Of a stretch of DNA of 17,884 nt, positions 6,177 through 14,113 are shown piece after piece. Source of the stretch: CAKKQX01 sp046313915 (lineage in GTDB: Bacteria; Pseudomonadota; Gammaproteobacteria; Burkholderiales; SG8-41); the NCBI GenBank assembly GCA_046313915.1, contig JBKBXX010000074.1, positions 1 through 17,884 on the forward strand, written 5' to 3'. The notes below the pieces were generated by a model. It was not told where the DNA came from, did no database searches, and saw only the letters and a program-made list of their open reading frames with translations. The position numbers were made by a program, and so were the translations under genes. The first letter of the stretch is position 1. Each line of letters starts with the position of its first letter.

Positions 6177-6899
6177 ATGCCCACCAGAGACGAAATCGTC
6201 AAGCGCGTCCACCAGGCGCTGGAACACGAACCGCGCATCAACCTGCACCAGCATCCGATCGCGATCGGTTACGCCGACGGCGCGGTGATCCTCGAAGGCG
6301 AAGTGCCCGAGGTGGCGGCGAAAAAGCTCGCTCTCGAACTCGCCGCTGCGGTGGACGGCGTGCGCGGCGTGCTCGACCGGCTGCACGTGATGCCGGCCGA
6401 ACGCAAAGGCGACGGCGCAATCCGCGATTCGCTGTGCGGCTTTCTGCTGAATACGCCCGAACTGCGCAACTGCACGATCCGCGTGCGCAACAAAGGCGGC
6501 GTCGAGACGCTGCGCGAAATACCCGGCGGCGGCAGCGGCGACATCGAGGTGGCGGTAGCCGATGGCGTGGTCACGCTGGAAGGCTCGGTGATCAGCCTGT
6601 CGCACAAGCGCATCGCCGGCGTGCTCGCGTGGTGGACGCCGGGCTGCCGCGACGTGGTGAATGCGCTCGACGTGCAGCCACCGCAAGCCGACAACGACGC
6701 CGAGGTGGTGGACGCGCTGCGGCTGGTACTGGAAATGGATCCTCTGGTGCAGGCAGACCAGATCCGCGCGAGCTGCCGCGATTTCGTGGTGACGCTCGAA
6801 GGCTGCGTGCGCACCGCCGAGGAGCGGCGTCAGGCCGAACGCGACGCGTGGTGCCTGTTCGCGGTGGACCGGGTGATCAACCGCATCGAAGTGCGCTGA
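6177..6899 (+). CDS. Triple BON-domain protein
   Basis: A 240-residue protein with three BON-like modules: about 4-72, 80-167 and 174-240. Each has the typical beta core with a hydrophobic-Leu-Glu-Gly turn: GAVILEGEVPEVAAKKLA, GVVTLEGSVISLSHKR and FVVTLEGCVRTAEERRQ. BON domains bind phospholipid or other hydrophobic surfaces and usually occur in periplasmic stress proteins such as OsmY. This protein lacks a signal peptide, so it is predicted to be cytoplasmic, which is unusual. The ATG at 6177 is chosen over an earlier in-frame start (6084) because AGGAGAAG lies at 6161-6168 and the first module begins here. It is divergent from the duplicated unknown gene and convergent with the Skp-like gene. 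Confidence 0.8.
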   Translation: MPTRDEIVKRVHQALEHEPRINLHQHPIAIGYADGAVILEGEVPEVAAKKLALELAAAVDGVRGVLDRLHVMPAERKGDGAIRDSLCGFLLNTPELRNCTIRVRNKGGVETLREIPGGGSGDIEVAVADGVVTLEGSVISLSHKRIAGVLAWWTPGCRDVVNALDVQPPQADNDAEVVDALRLVLEMDPLVQADQIRASCRDFVVTLEGCVRTAEERRQAERDAWCLFAVDRVINRIEVR

Positions 6900-6922
6900 A
6901 GCCCGCCAGCACGCGGCGGCGG

Positions 6923-7438
6923 TTAGTTGTGTGCCGCGGCCCGTTTCGCCATTTCCCCGAGCACCTGTTCGGTGATGTCGATCGCGGAGCTCGCGTAAGT
7001 CGCCTGCTGCACGATGAGATCGTAGCCGCCGGTTTCAGCAATGGCCTTGATCACGAGGTTGGCTTCTTCGATGACCTTTGCACGTTCCTGGCTTTTGCGC
7101 AGCTCGAGTTCCTCGGCAAGCGCGAGATTCATGCGGTCGAACTGCTGCATCATTTTTGCCAGCTCGAGCTCCCCGCTCTGGCGCTCGGCGGGCGCGAGCC
7201 TGTCGCCGGAGGCTTCGAGCGCCTGGCGAGCGGCGGCGATTTTCCTTCGCAGCGCATCGAGTTCGCTGTAGCGGGCTTCGAATTCCCGGTTGAGCACCGC
7301 GAGTGCGCGCCGGGCCTGCGCCGATTCGTTCTCGATGCGGAAACCGTCGACGAAACCGATCCTGATCTTCTCCTGCGCCGGCACGGGATTCGCCAGCAAT
7401 GCCGCGGCGCACACTGCCAATGTTGCCAATCTTTTCAT
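6923..7438 (-). CDS. OmpH/Skp-family periplasmic chaperone
   Basis: A 171-residue protein with an N-terminal signal peptide (MKRLATLAVCAAALLANPVPA, probable cleavage after A21) followed by KIRIGFVDGFRI, the conserved first strand of Skp/OmpH proteins, and long charged helices (about 45-140) that form the tentacles of the family. Skp proteins hold unfolded outer-membrane proteins in the periplasm as trimers. The ATG at 7438 was chosen because the signal peptide starts there and AAAGG precedes it by about 6 bases; an upstream in-frame start (7504) would add 22 non-signal residues. The usual neighbours of skp (bamA, lpxD) are absent, so this may be a second, specialised paralogue. Confidence 0.85.
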   Translation of the reverse strand: MKRLATLAVCAAALLANPVPAQEKIRIGFVDGFRIENESAQARRALAVLNREFEARYSELDALRRKIAAARQALEASGDRLAPAERQSGELELAKMMQQFDRMNLALAEELELRKSQERAKVIEEANLVIKAIAETGGYDLIVQQATYASSAIDITEQVLGEMAKRAAAHN

Positions 7439-7503
7439 GTCAGCCTTTGTCCGGACTGCAATCTCGCCGCAGCGAAACACACGCCCGGCCTCGACCAATG
7501 GCA

Positions 7504-7509
7504 ATTATA
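7504..7509 (-). promoter_or_regulatory. -10 element of the Skp-like gene
   Basis: A perfect TATAAT on the - strand (7509-7504) lies 66 bases before the ATG at 7438, with a predicted start near 7497. The -35 region is GC-rich with no obvious hexamer. Confidence 0.45.
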
Positions 7510-7541
7510 GTTTGCTTCGATCCGGCCGGGGCGCCGCGCGC

Positions 7542-7577
7542 AAAAAACCGTCCCGCCTGCCTGCCTTGCGGTTTTTT
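7542..7577 (-). terminator. Intrinsic terminator of the Mesh1-like gene (possibly bidirectional)
   Basis: AAAAAACCG (7542-7550) and CGGTTTTTT (7569-7577) are exact reverse complements around an 18-base loop. On the - strand the structure begins at the Mesh1-like stop codon and ends in a run of six T, the usual layout of a Rho-independent terminator. Its symmetry would also allow it to work on the + strand. The GC part of the stem is short (3 bp, perhaps extended inside the loop). Confidence 0.6.
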
Positions 7578-8189
7578 TCACTGCGGCTTCAGCGCATAGG
7601 CTTCGTCGAACTTCTGCTCGAGTCCGGCGTGGGTGCCGCGCAAGCGGTCGACCACTTCTTTTGCCCAGTCGAAATACTGCCGTTTGCGCTCCAGCGACCA
7701 GCCGGCGGGCGGGTGGGCAGCGATGTCGCGCAAATTGCAGATCTTGTCGGCAAGCTTGACCAGCCTGGCTTTTGCGCTCGAGTGCCGGGCGCGCGCCACC
7801 TGCAGCCGCTTGCGCAGTTCCTTCTTGATCCACGGCGTATCGGTGACTTCGAGCACGATATCGGCAATTTCCTCGCCGAATTCCCCGCGCAGTTCCTGCC
7901 ACGAGGTTTCGGTGTCTTCTAGGGTATCGTGCAGCAGCGCCGCGGCGATGACTGTTGCGTCGCGCACCCGGCCTTCCTCCCACAGCACGGTGGCGAGCTG
8001 GATCGGATGGTTGATGTAAGGCGACGCTTCCTTGTTCTTGCGTCGCTGGTCACGATGCTTGTGCGCGGCAAACGCCACCGCCCGCAAGACGAGATCGCAG
8101 GGATCGGCCTGCGCGACCGCGGCAGATGCCCGCCCGCCGTCGGCTGCGGCGGGGTCGGCAGTCGTCGTGCGCTCCCGGATGACACTCAT
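7578..8189 (-). CDS. Mesh1-like HD-domain ppGpp hydrolase (small alarmone hydrolase)
   Basis: A 203-residue protein with the RelA/SpoT hydrolase signature and no synthetase domain. Visible metal and substrate residues: H43 in HKHRDQRRK, H61 in YINHP, H87-D88 with E91-D92 in ALLHDTLEDTE, and D148/N152 in KLADKICNLRD. Together these match the stand-alone Mesh1/small alarmone hydrolase group, which removes the 3'-pyrophosphate from (p)ppGpp and can act on NADPH in animals. The first 30 residues are low complexity and may be dispensable. The ATG at 8189 has no visible Shine-Dalgarno; an inverted repeat lies immediately upstream. It is divergent from the MazG-like gene, so two nucleotide-clearing enzymes share this region. 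Confidence 0.85.
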   Translation of the reverse strand: MSVIRERTTTADPAAADGGRASAAVAQADPCDLVLRAVAFAAHKHRDQRRKNKEASPYINHPIQLATVLWEEGRVRDATVIAAALLHDTLEDTETSWQELRGEFGEEIADIVLEVTDTPWIKKELRKRLQVARARHSSAKARLVKLADKICNLRDIAAHPPAGWSLERKRQYFDWAKEVVDRLRGTHAGLEQKFDEAYALKPQ

Positions 8190-8192
8190 AAC

Positions 8193-8206
8193 ATGTTGTT
8201 TAACAT
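8193..8206. promoter_or_regulatory. Inverted repeat, candidate operator at the Mesh1-like gene
   Basis: ATGTT (8193-8197) and AACAT (8202-8206) are perfect inverted repeats with a 4-base spacer, placed 3 bases upstream of the Mesh1-like ATG. A further AACAT follows at about 8208. The geometry is that of a dimeric regulator site, but no known consensus was recognised. The 225-base divergent region 8190-8414 contains nothing else I can support apart from the MazG -10 element. Confidence 0.35.
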
Positions 8207-8373
8207 AAACATTTTTTGAAGTGCTGGCAATGCCGCGCTTCCTGTCTTGATCTTACATGGCGTCCTTTTTTCGGAACACAAGACGCGCGACGCCGCACCC
8301 GCCCGCCACAGTGCAGGCCGTCCGTTTCGTGGCCCCGACGTCGCGCCCCCGCGTTCGGCCGGGGCGCAGCGGT

Positions 8374-8379
8374 TACAAT
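8374..8379 (+). promoter_or_regulatory. -10 element of the MazG-like gene
   Basis: TACAAT (5 of 6 matches) lies 36 bases before the ATG at 8415, giving a predicted start near 8386. The upstream region is GC-rich; the best -35-like match, TTCGGC at 8354, is only 14 bp away, so the promoter is tentative. Confidence 0.35.
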
Positions 8380-8414
8380 GCACTTTCTGGCTTGAAAACG
8401 CAAAAGGTCACGGC

Positions 8415-8774
8415 ATGCCCCGCCACACCGACACGCTGCAGCGGCTGAGCGCGCGACTCGCCGAATTCGCCGCCGAGCGCGAGTGGGACCAGTTCCACAA
8501 TCCCAAAAACCTGGCCATGGCGCTCGCAGCCGAAGCCGGCGAGCTCCTCGAACATTTCCAGTGGCTCACCTTCGACCAGGCAGCGGATCCGCCGCGTGCG
8601 ACACGCGAGGAAGTGGCGCTGGAGTGCGCCGACGTGCTGTTGTTTCTGCTGCGGCTGTGTGACAAGCTCGATATCGATCTCGCGGCGGCGGCGGAAAGGA
8701 AACTCGCGCTCAATGCAGAAAAATATCCAGTGGAAAAGGCGCGCGGCAAAGCCACCAAGTACGACAAGCTCTGA
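8415..8774 (+). CDS. MazG-like nucleotide pyrophosphohydrolase (RS21-C6/iMazG type)
   Basis: A 119-residue all-alpha NTP pyrophosphohydrolase. The metal-binding pattern is visible as E40-x-x-E43 in LAAEAGELLEHFQW and E70-x-x-D73 in LECADVLLFLL. The N-terminal REWDQFHNPKNLAMALA and the C-terminal NAEKYPVEKARGKATKY are typical of the dCTPase/RS21-C6 group, which hydrolyses (often modified) dNTPs to dNMP and pyrophosphate and cleans the nucleotide pool. The length matches the family. The ATG at 8415 is preceded by AAAAGG at a 7-base spacing; an in-frame upstream start at 8247 would add unrelated residues. It converges with the 737-residue gene with a 99-base gap, in which I see no clear terminator. 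Confidence 0.88.
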   Translation: MPRHTDTLQRLSARLAEFAAEREWDQFHNPKNLAMALAAEAGELLEHFQWLTFDQAADPPRATREEVALECADVLLFLLRLCDKLDIDLAAAAERKLALNAEKYPVEKARGKATKYDKL

Positions 8775-8873
8775 GAAACGCGCATCGCGCTTTCCCGCGC
8801 CGACGGCATCGCAGCGTCCCCTCCCCCAGCCTGCCCCTCGCTTCAGCGGGAAACGCGAGTGCGAAGCCCGCCG

Positions 8874-11087
8874 TTACAGGAAAGGCTCGGCGCGCTTGAT
8901 GAGTTCGTCCAACCCCGGCTCGTTGGGATCGAGCGGCTTGCCGGGATGGATGATCGCGACCTGGCAGCTTTCGGCCGCCTCCACCAGCTGGCGATAGGTG
9001 CCGGCTTTCGGGTCGGCGATGTAGGCCTGCTTGTTGGCGTCGTAGGCGAACATCCTGTCGTTGATCTGCGTGCACTCGTTGCAGCTCGTGCAGCGCGGCG
9101 TTTCGATATAGGGCGTGTCCGCAGACGGTTTCTCCGGCTCGGCGGCTGCGGCCGCAGCCGTCCCTGCCGTTGCGGGCGAAGCGGCCACCGTTTCCTCGGC
9201 GGAGGGTGGGACCGCGGTCGCAGCGGCCGCAGCGCCGCGCAACGCTTCCAGCTCACGCTGTTTCTGTTGTTCCCATTGCGCTTTCGCCTGCGCGAGCAAC
9301 CGCTCGGCGTGGGAGTTGTGGATGCCGCCGAGCTCCTGCAGCCGCCGCCACATCTCGCCGCAGCGCCGCGCCGCCCGGATCAGCCGCTCGTCGACGAGCA
9401 CGCGGTGCAGCCTGTCGGCCTCGTCGATCATCAGCAGGTACGGCACCTTGCCGCTTGCCGTCCTGGCGCCGGCTTTCAGCCACTCCCCGACCGGCGCCAT
9501 GTCTTCCGTCCAGAACGCGCGCGGCACGCGCGCGAAATGTCCGGCATGGCGCCGGTCACAAGCAATGAAGTCCACGAAAGTGAAAGGCAATTCTTCCGTC
9601 ACCCGCTGCAGATCTTCGTCGGCGTAAGTCAATGGCTCGACCGGCCAGTCGTCTTCCGGCTGCGGATTGTCCTCGACCGAGAAACGCGACGCCCAGTCGT
9701 GGCCCGCGGCCGGATCGTAGGTAAATGTCGGAAACGCGCGCGATTGCACCGCCGCAGCGGCAGCGAGATAAGGTGGCAGCACGCCGTTGCCCGCGGCCGG
9801 GCCCGCGTAGACGCTGAACAGCGCCGGTCCGGGATACGTGAGGCCGCGGTGGATGCGCTCGCGCATCTGGTAGAGCATGGAGGCCCCCGCCTGCAGGACG
9901 AATACATCGCCGAGTCCGATCGCGGTGCTGGCAAGCTGCACGCTGCGCACGCCGAAGGGAAAATGACCTTCGCCGAGCGACGGCTGCTCGACGATGTCCG
10001 AGGTCTGCGCCAGCACTTTCACCGGCAGCTCCGAGGACAGCACTTCCATCAGCTTCGCGTTCGTGGCGGTATCAGCGGCGTCGATCACCACCAGATAATC
10101 CGGAAACATTGCGAGCTCGCTGATGCCGAGCGATTGTTCGTCGAAATCGGCGAAGAACGCGTCGTGCTCGGCCTCGAAGTAGCGGCCGGCCACCTCGAGC
10201 TCGGCGATCGCCATTGCTTTCACCAGCTCGGCCATTTGCGGCAACCGCTGCCGGAAAGCCTCGGCCGCGGCGGAACAGCTGTCGAACACGAATTCGTACG
10301 CGGCGCCGCCCTGCGGCTGCGGGTAGAATCGCTGCTGCTTCAGCGCGTCGAGCGCCTGCTCGATGCGCTGGCGCCGCCTCGGCGGCAGCACCTCGCCGGC
10401 GGGCGCATGCCTGAGCAGGCGCGACATCGCCTCGAAATCGAACACCTGCTGATGTGGCGTGCCGACCGCGGCCCGGAGACTGTCGGCGCGCCGTCCCGCC
10501 GCGGAACGGAGGAACGCCGCCCGCAGGATGTCGGAGAGCTTCGTTATCAGCGCCGCGACATCGGCGCGGAAACGGCGGGCTTTTTCTTCCTGCACGGCGC
10601 GCCAGGCGTGCATCACGAGACGCGCCGGCATGCCGGGGCCGCAATCGACGAGCTCGCCGTCGACCTTGAGCGCGGCAGCGGTGTGCAGCAGAACCTGTTT
10701 CAGCGCGTCGTCGCCGGCGCCCACCCGCTCCGCCGCCATCCGCCACAGCTCGGACAACTTGCCGCCACTGCCGGCGGCGAGCAGGCCACGGATCTCGCAT
10801 TCGAGGCGCAGCACGTCGCCCCTCAGGCGCTCGCCTTCGATGCCGCGCGGCGCGATTTCGGCGAGCACCTCGTTCACCACGGCCGACAGCGAACGCACGA
10901 ACCCTCCCGCTGCGCCGTCTTGCGCCAGCACCAGCGGAAAATCGTAGCGCAGCCGCGTGAGATCGCGGTAGCCGGCGAGCAACGCCGGCCGCAGCCCGAG
11001 GCCGTCGATGGGCTCGAGGCCGATGCCCGTGCGCCTGCCGGTCAGGTGGAAGATCTGGTGCTCCTGGAATTGTGCGGCCATGTCCAT
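8874..11087 (-). CDS. Large PFOR-like protein with C-terminal [4Fe-4S] ferredoxin domain, uncharacterised
   Basis: A 737-residue cytoplasmic protein, last gene of the Nfn-Kor operon, 45 bases after korB. Residues about 1-300 are helical and unrecognised. Residues about 345-470 look like the thiamine-diphosphate domain of pyruvate:ferredoxin oxidoreductase: LSSELPVKVLAQTSD, then GDVFVLQAGAS and TYPGPALFSVYAGP, then SRAFPTFTYDP, in the order seen in NifJ. The cofactor-proximal SNTGGQ-type motif of NifJ is replaced (DIVEQPS) and no GDG motif is seen, so this domain is probably not catalytic. An Ala/Pro-rich linker (about 617-657) leads to a ferredoxin-like domain with C666-x2-C669-x2-C672 and C708, enough for one [4Fe-4S] cluster. 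It may be an electron-transfer or scaffold partner of KorAB. The ATG at 11087 has only a weak Shine-Dalgarno; ATG 11081 is an alternative. Confidence 0.75.
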   Translation of the reverse strand: MDMAAQFQEHQIFHLTGRRTGIGLEPIDGLGLRPALLAGYRDLTRLRYDFPLVLAQDGAAGGFVRSLSAVVNEVLAEIAPRGIEGERLRGDVLRLECEIRGLLAAGSGGKLSELWRMAAERVGAGDDALKQVLLHTAAALKVDGELVDCGPGMPARLVMHAWRAVQEEKARRFRADVAALITKLSDILRAAFLRSAAGRRADSLRAAVGTPHQQVFDFEAMSRLLRHAPAGEVLPPRRRQRIEQALDALKQQRFYPQPQGGAAYEFVFDSCSAAAEAFRQRLPQMAELVKAMAIAELEVAGRYFEAEHDAFFADFDEQSLGISELAMFPDYLVVIDAADTATNAKLMEVLSSELPVKVLAQTSDIVEQPSLGEGHFPFGVRSVQLASTAIGLGDVFVLQAGASMLYQMRERIHRGLTYPGPALFSVYAGPAAGNGVLPPYLAAAAAVQSRAFPTFTYDPAAGHDWASRFSVEDNPQPEDDWPVEPLTYADEDLQRVTEELPFTFVDFIACDRRHAGHFARVPRAFWTEDMAPVGEWLKAGARTASGKVPYLLMIDEADRLHRVLVDERLIRAARRCGEMWRRLQELGGIHNSHAERLLAQAKAQWEQQKQRELEALRGAAAAATAVPPSAEETVAASPATAGTAAAAAAEPEKPSADTPYIETPRCTSCNECTQINDRMFAYDANKQAYIADPKAGTYRQLVEAAESCQVAIIHPGKPLDPNEPGLDELIKRAEPFL

Positions 11088-11132
11088 GTCGGGTCGCCTT
11101 GCTCGTGGGTTTGCCTATCTGTCAGCGGGGCA

Positions 11133-12119
11133 TCATGCGGCAGGCCGGGTGGCGTCCTCATCGGGCCACACCGTGAACTTGTCGAGCTCGGCCTCGAAAC
11201 CGGCGCGGATATCCTCGGACGTGCGCAACGCTCCGACGTGATGCAGGTCTTCGTAACACGGCACTTCGGGATTGCGATAGAGGATGCCGACCGGGATCGG
11301 ATCCTCGCACGAGGCGATCTCGCGCGCGCGGTCGATGTCGAGCGGATCGTGCGCGAGCTGGTTCTTGTAGGTCCGGGCGAGAGTCGGCGAAAGCTTCAAT
11401 CCGTTTTCGTGCGTGAGCAGCAGCGTCTTGCCCGGATCGTGCAGCCACGGCTCGAACATCTTGGGCAGGAATTCCGGGCAGCGCTGGATGATGCGCACGA
11501 ACGAAAAGCCGCGGTGGCGGTAGGCCGCCGCGATGATGTCGTAGAGCAGCTCGGGAATCCAGTCCACGCCCTGGGCGACGAACGACACGTTCTGCACGCC
11601 GAGCGTGACGGTCAGTGGATTCAACGCCTCGAGGTAGGCGCCGCGCGGCGTGGTGTTGCTTTTCAGCCCGCGCGGCGAAGTCGGTGACGCCTGCTTCTTG
11701 GTGAGGCCGTAGACGTGATTGTCGTGCAGCACCGCCGTCATGTTCATGTTGTAGCGGACGGCGTGGATCCAGTGGGCAGCGCCGATCGAACAGCAGTCGC
11801 CGTCGCCGGTGTTGACGAAAACGTGCAGGTCGGGACGCGCCACCCTGATGCCTTCGGCGACCGGAAAAGCGCGGCCGTGAATGCCGTGAAAACCGTAGGT
11901 TTTCATGTAATGCGGCAGCCGGCTCGAGCAGCCGATTCCCGAAACGAACACCGTGCGTTCCGGAGCGAGATTCTCGTCGCGGCACAGCCGTTGCAGCGCC
12001 GCGAGGATGGCGTTGTCGCCGCAACCGCTGCACCAGCGCGGCACGCCGCCCTGGAAATCCTCAAGACTGTGGTGCTCGGCGTGCAGCTGCAGCAGGCACT
12101 GGGCAACCGGAATGTTCAT
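11133..12119 (-). CDS. korB: 2-oxoacid:ferredoxin oxidoreductase beta subunit (KorB-like)
   Basis: A 328-residue thiamine-diphosphate subunit. It shows W29-C30-S-G-C33-G, G-I-G-C64-S and C214 (QRCPEF), the four [4Fe-4S] ligands of two-subunit OFORs, and the GDGD (105-108) ... NHVYGLTKKQASPTS motif that binds Mg-thiamine diphosphate. With KorA it oxidatively decarboxylates a 2-oxoacid, most likely 2-oxoglutarate, to acyl-CoA and CO2 and passes electrons to ferredoxin, or works in reverse. The ATG at 12119 overlaps the korA stop in an ATGA arrangement and has AAGGAG six bases upstream, which points to translational coupling; a longer open frame upstream is korA antisense-frame noise. Substrate choice cannot be read from sequence alone. 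Confidence 0.9.
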   Translation of the reverse strand: MNIPVAQCLLQLHAEHHSLEDFQGGVPRWCSGCGDNAILAALQRLCRDENLAPERTVFVSGIGCSSRLPHYMKTYGFHGIHGRAFPVAEGIRVARPDLHVFVNTGDGDCCSIGAAHWIHAVRYNMNMTAVLHDNHVYGLTKKQASPTSPRGLKSNTTPRGAYLEALNPLTVTLGVQNVSFVAQGVDWIPELLYDIIAAAYRHRGFSFVRIIQRCPEFLPKMFEPWLHDPGKTLLLTHENGLKLSPTLARTYKNQLAHDPLDIDRAREIASCEDPIPVGILYRNPEVPCYEDLHHVGALRTSEDIRAGFEAELDKFTVWPDEDATRPAA

Positions 12120-14044
12120 GGGCGCTCCTTTTTCGTCTTGCGCGGCTTGAGTCTGTCGCGGACCGCGTTGCAGATGGCGGCAGGCTTGATCGGCTGGCCG
12201 CGCGCCTCGCTCCAGCAATCGATATCGATCAGATAGCGCGAACGCAACAGCTGCGCGAGCGGCGCGTAGCGGCGGTTGTCTTCGTCGATGATCTCGTCCT
12301 CGAGGCGGTCGGACCACGCGCCTTCGACCGTCAGCACCTGCCTGAAGCGCTGCATGATCTGCTTGATGCCGGGCGGCAGCGGCTGGATGAAGCGCAGATG
12401 CAACGAGGACACCTTGAGTCCTTCGCCGCGCAGGCGCCCGACCGCTTCTTCGATCGCGCCCTGGGTGCTGCCCCAGCCGACGATCAGCAAGTCGCCCTCG
12501 GGCTCGCCGAACACCGGCGGCGTCTTGAGCGTTTTCTGCAGCGCGGCGAGCTTGAGGCTGCGGGAGCGCAGCCCTTCCTCGTTGGTCGCCGGATCGTAGG
12601 CGACGCGGCTCGCGCGGTCGTGCGCGAGCCCGGTCAGCGTGTGCATGCCGTTGGGCTGCCCCGGCACGAAACGCCGCGCGATCCCGGTCAGCGGATCCCA
12701 GTCATAGGCTTTGGCGCCTTCCGGCAGCGGGCTCTGGTCGAGCGGCGGCGCGAGCCAGTCCTCGCTGAACTGCGGCCGCGGAAACGGCTGTTGCGCGGTG
12801 GCAAGGCTCGCATCGGAGAGCACCACCACCACCATGTTGAAAGTCTCGGCGATCTTGCGCGCGGTGATCACGGAGTAGAAGCAGTCCTCGATGCTGCTCG
12901 CCGCCATCACCACCCTGGGCGCGTCGCCGTGGCTGCCGAAACACGCCGCGAGCAGATCGCTCTGCTCGACCTTGGTCGGCAGCCCGGTACTGGGTCCGCC
13001 GCGCTGCACGTTGATCACCACCAGCGGGATCTCGGCCATCACTGCGAGCCCGAGTGCCTCCTGCTTGAGCGAAAACCCCGGCCCGGAAGTGATGGTGACC
13101 GCGCACTTGCCGGCATAGGACGCGCCGATCGCGAAAGTGCACGCCGCGATCTCGTCTTCGGCCTGATGCACGAGGCCGCCGATGCGCTCGAAGGCGTCGG
13201 AAAGATAGTGCGAGGCCGAAGTGGCGGGCGTAATCGGATACATCGCGCAGATTTCCATTCCCGAGGCGATCACGCCGAGCGCGAGCGCGGTGTTGCCGTT
13301 GACCACGATCTGCGGTTCCTTCGCGCGCGTGGCCGGAATGCGGTACTGGAAGTCGAGGTTCGCCGCCGCCCACGCCGCCCCCGCCTCGAGCAGCGCAACA
13401 TTGGTCTTGATGACGCTCTGGTCCTTCTTGCCGAAAATGAAACCGATCTGCTCGCGCGCGAGCTGCAGGTCGAGGCTGTAGATATTGCACAGGATGCCGA
13501 GCACGAACATGTTCTTGCCGCGCCGCGGATCGGCGACCAGCGCGCGGCATTCGCGTTCGAGCGGGATCTCGTGCACACGGTAGCCTTCCTTTTTCAGCGC
13601 CTCGACGGTGCGGGTGTACGATTCGACGATCTTGGGATCGCGGTGTTCGCGCCACATGTTTTCGAGCAGGATGGTGCAGCCCGGTTTCAACTCGCGCGCC
13701 TGCACGCGACCGAGCAGCACCTGCTCGTTGAACGCCACCACCAGATCGGATTCGTCACCGCCGTTGGTGACCCGCCCGGAGCCGATGCGGATGCGGATGC
13801 CGCTTGCGCCGGCGACGCTGCGTGCCGGAGGCTGGATCTCGGCCGGAATGATCTCGACCGTCCAGATGCCGTTGCCCATCTTGGCGGCGATCGCGCCGAG
13901 CGACTGGCCGCAGCGCTGCGCGCCTTCGCCCGAATCGCTGATGACTTCGACGATGTGCTCGCTGAGCGTGACAACCTGCCTGCCGCCTGCGCCGGAGCAG
14001 TTGATGGCGGCGGCGCCGGTATCAAGGGTGAGCGTGTCGTTCAT
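12116..14044 (-). CDS. korA: 2-oxoacid:ferredoxin oxidoreductase fused gamma-alpha subunit (KorA-like)
   Basis: A 642-residue fusion. The N-terminal gamma domain (about 25-200) starts with ISDSGEGAQRCGQ and contains WTVEIIPAEIQPPARS. The alpha domain (from about 245) has MYPITPATSASHYLSD (268-283), SGPGFSLKQEALGLA and QRGGPSTGLPTKVEQSDL, the pyrimidine-binding and CoA-side motifs of the family. The C-terminal domain resembles a transketolase-C fold (LLIVGWGSTQGAIEEAV). It pairs with KorB; together they form an (alpha-gamma)-beta heterodimer type OFOR like the KorAB of anaerobic aromatic degraders and reductive TCA-cycle bacteria. There is no clear Shine-Dalgarno before the ATG at 14044, and a 69-base gap separates it from nfnB. 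Confidence 0.92.
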   Translation of the reverse strand: MNDTLTLDTGAAAINCSGAGGRQVVTLSEHIVEVISDSGEGAQRCGQSLGAIAAKMGNGIWTVEIIPAEIQPPARSVAGASGIRIRIGSGRVTNGGDESDLVVAFNEQVLLGRVQARELKPGCTILLENMWREHRDPKIVESYTRTVEALKKEGYRVHEIPLERECRALVADPRRGKNMFVLGILCNIYSLDLQLAREQIGFIFGKKDQSVIKTNVALLEAGAAWAAANLDFQYRIPATRAKEPQIVVNGNTALALGVIASGMEICAMYPITPATSASHYLSDAFERIGGLVHQAEDEIAACTFAIGASYAGKCAVTITSGPGFSLKQEALGLAVMAEIPLVVINVQRGGPSTGLPTKVEQSDLLAACFGSHGDAPRVVMAASSIEDCFYSVITARKIAETFNMVVVVLSDASLATAQQPFPRPQFSEDWLAPPLDQSPLPEGAKAYDWDPLTGIARRFVPGQPNGMHTLTGLAHDRASRVAYDPATNEEGLRSRSLKLAALQKTLKTPPVFGEPEGDLLIVGWGSTQGAIEEAVGRLRGEGLKVSSLHLRFIQPLPPGIKQIMQRFRQVLTVEGAWSDRLEDEIIDEDNRRYAPLAQLLRSRYLIDIDCWSEARGQPIKPAAICNAVRDRLKPRKTKKERP

Positions 14045-14113
14045 GGCTTTTTCGAGGTGGTTTCCGAAACCGGTGGAGGATTTCCGTCTGATGTCTGCCG
14101 CGCTTTGCTGCCT

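Noticed and set aside
6903..6919. CCGCC-N7-GGCGG hairpin between the BON and Skp-like genes as a terminator
   Set aside because: Five base pairs without a T-run is expected by chance in DNA of this GC content.
5558..7510. Long + strand open frame covering the BON gene and its neighbours
   Set aside because: It overlaps three supported genes, has low-complexity Arg-rich sequence and no credible start signal.
8775..8873. Terminator between the convergent MazG-like and 737-residue genes
   Set aside because: Partial complementarity (CGCTTTCCCGC with GCGGGAAACGCG) is imperfect and there is no T-run on either strand.
8859..11687. Very long + strand open frame (over 900 codons) opposite the 737-residue gene and korB
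   Set aside because: It is rich in Arg/His/Ala with no domain; it mirrors the real - strand genes in GC-rich DNA.
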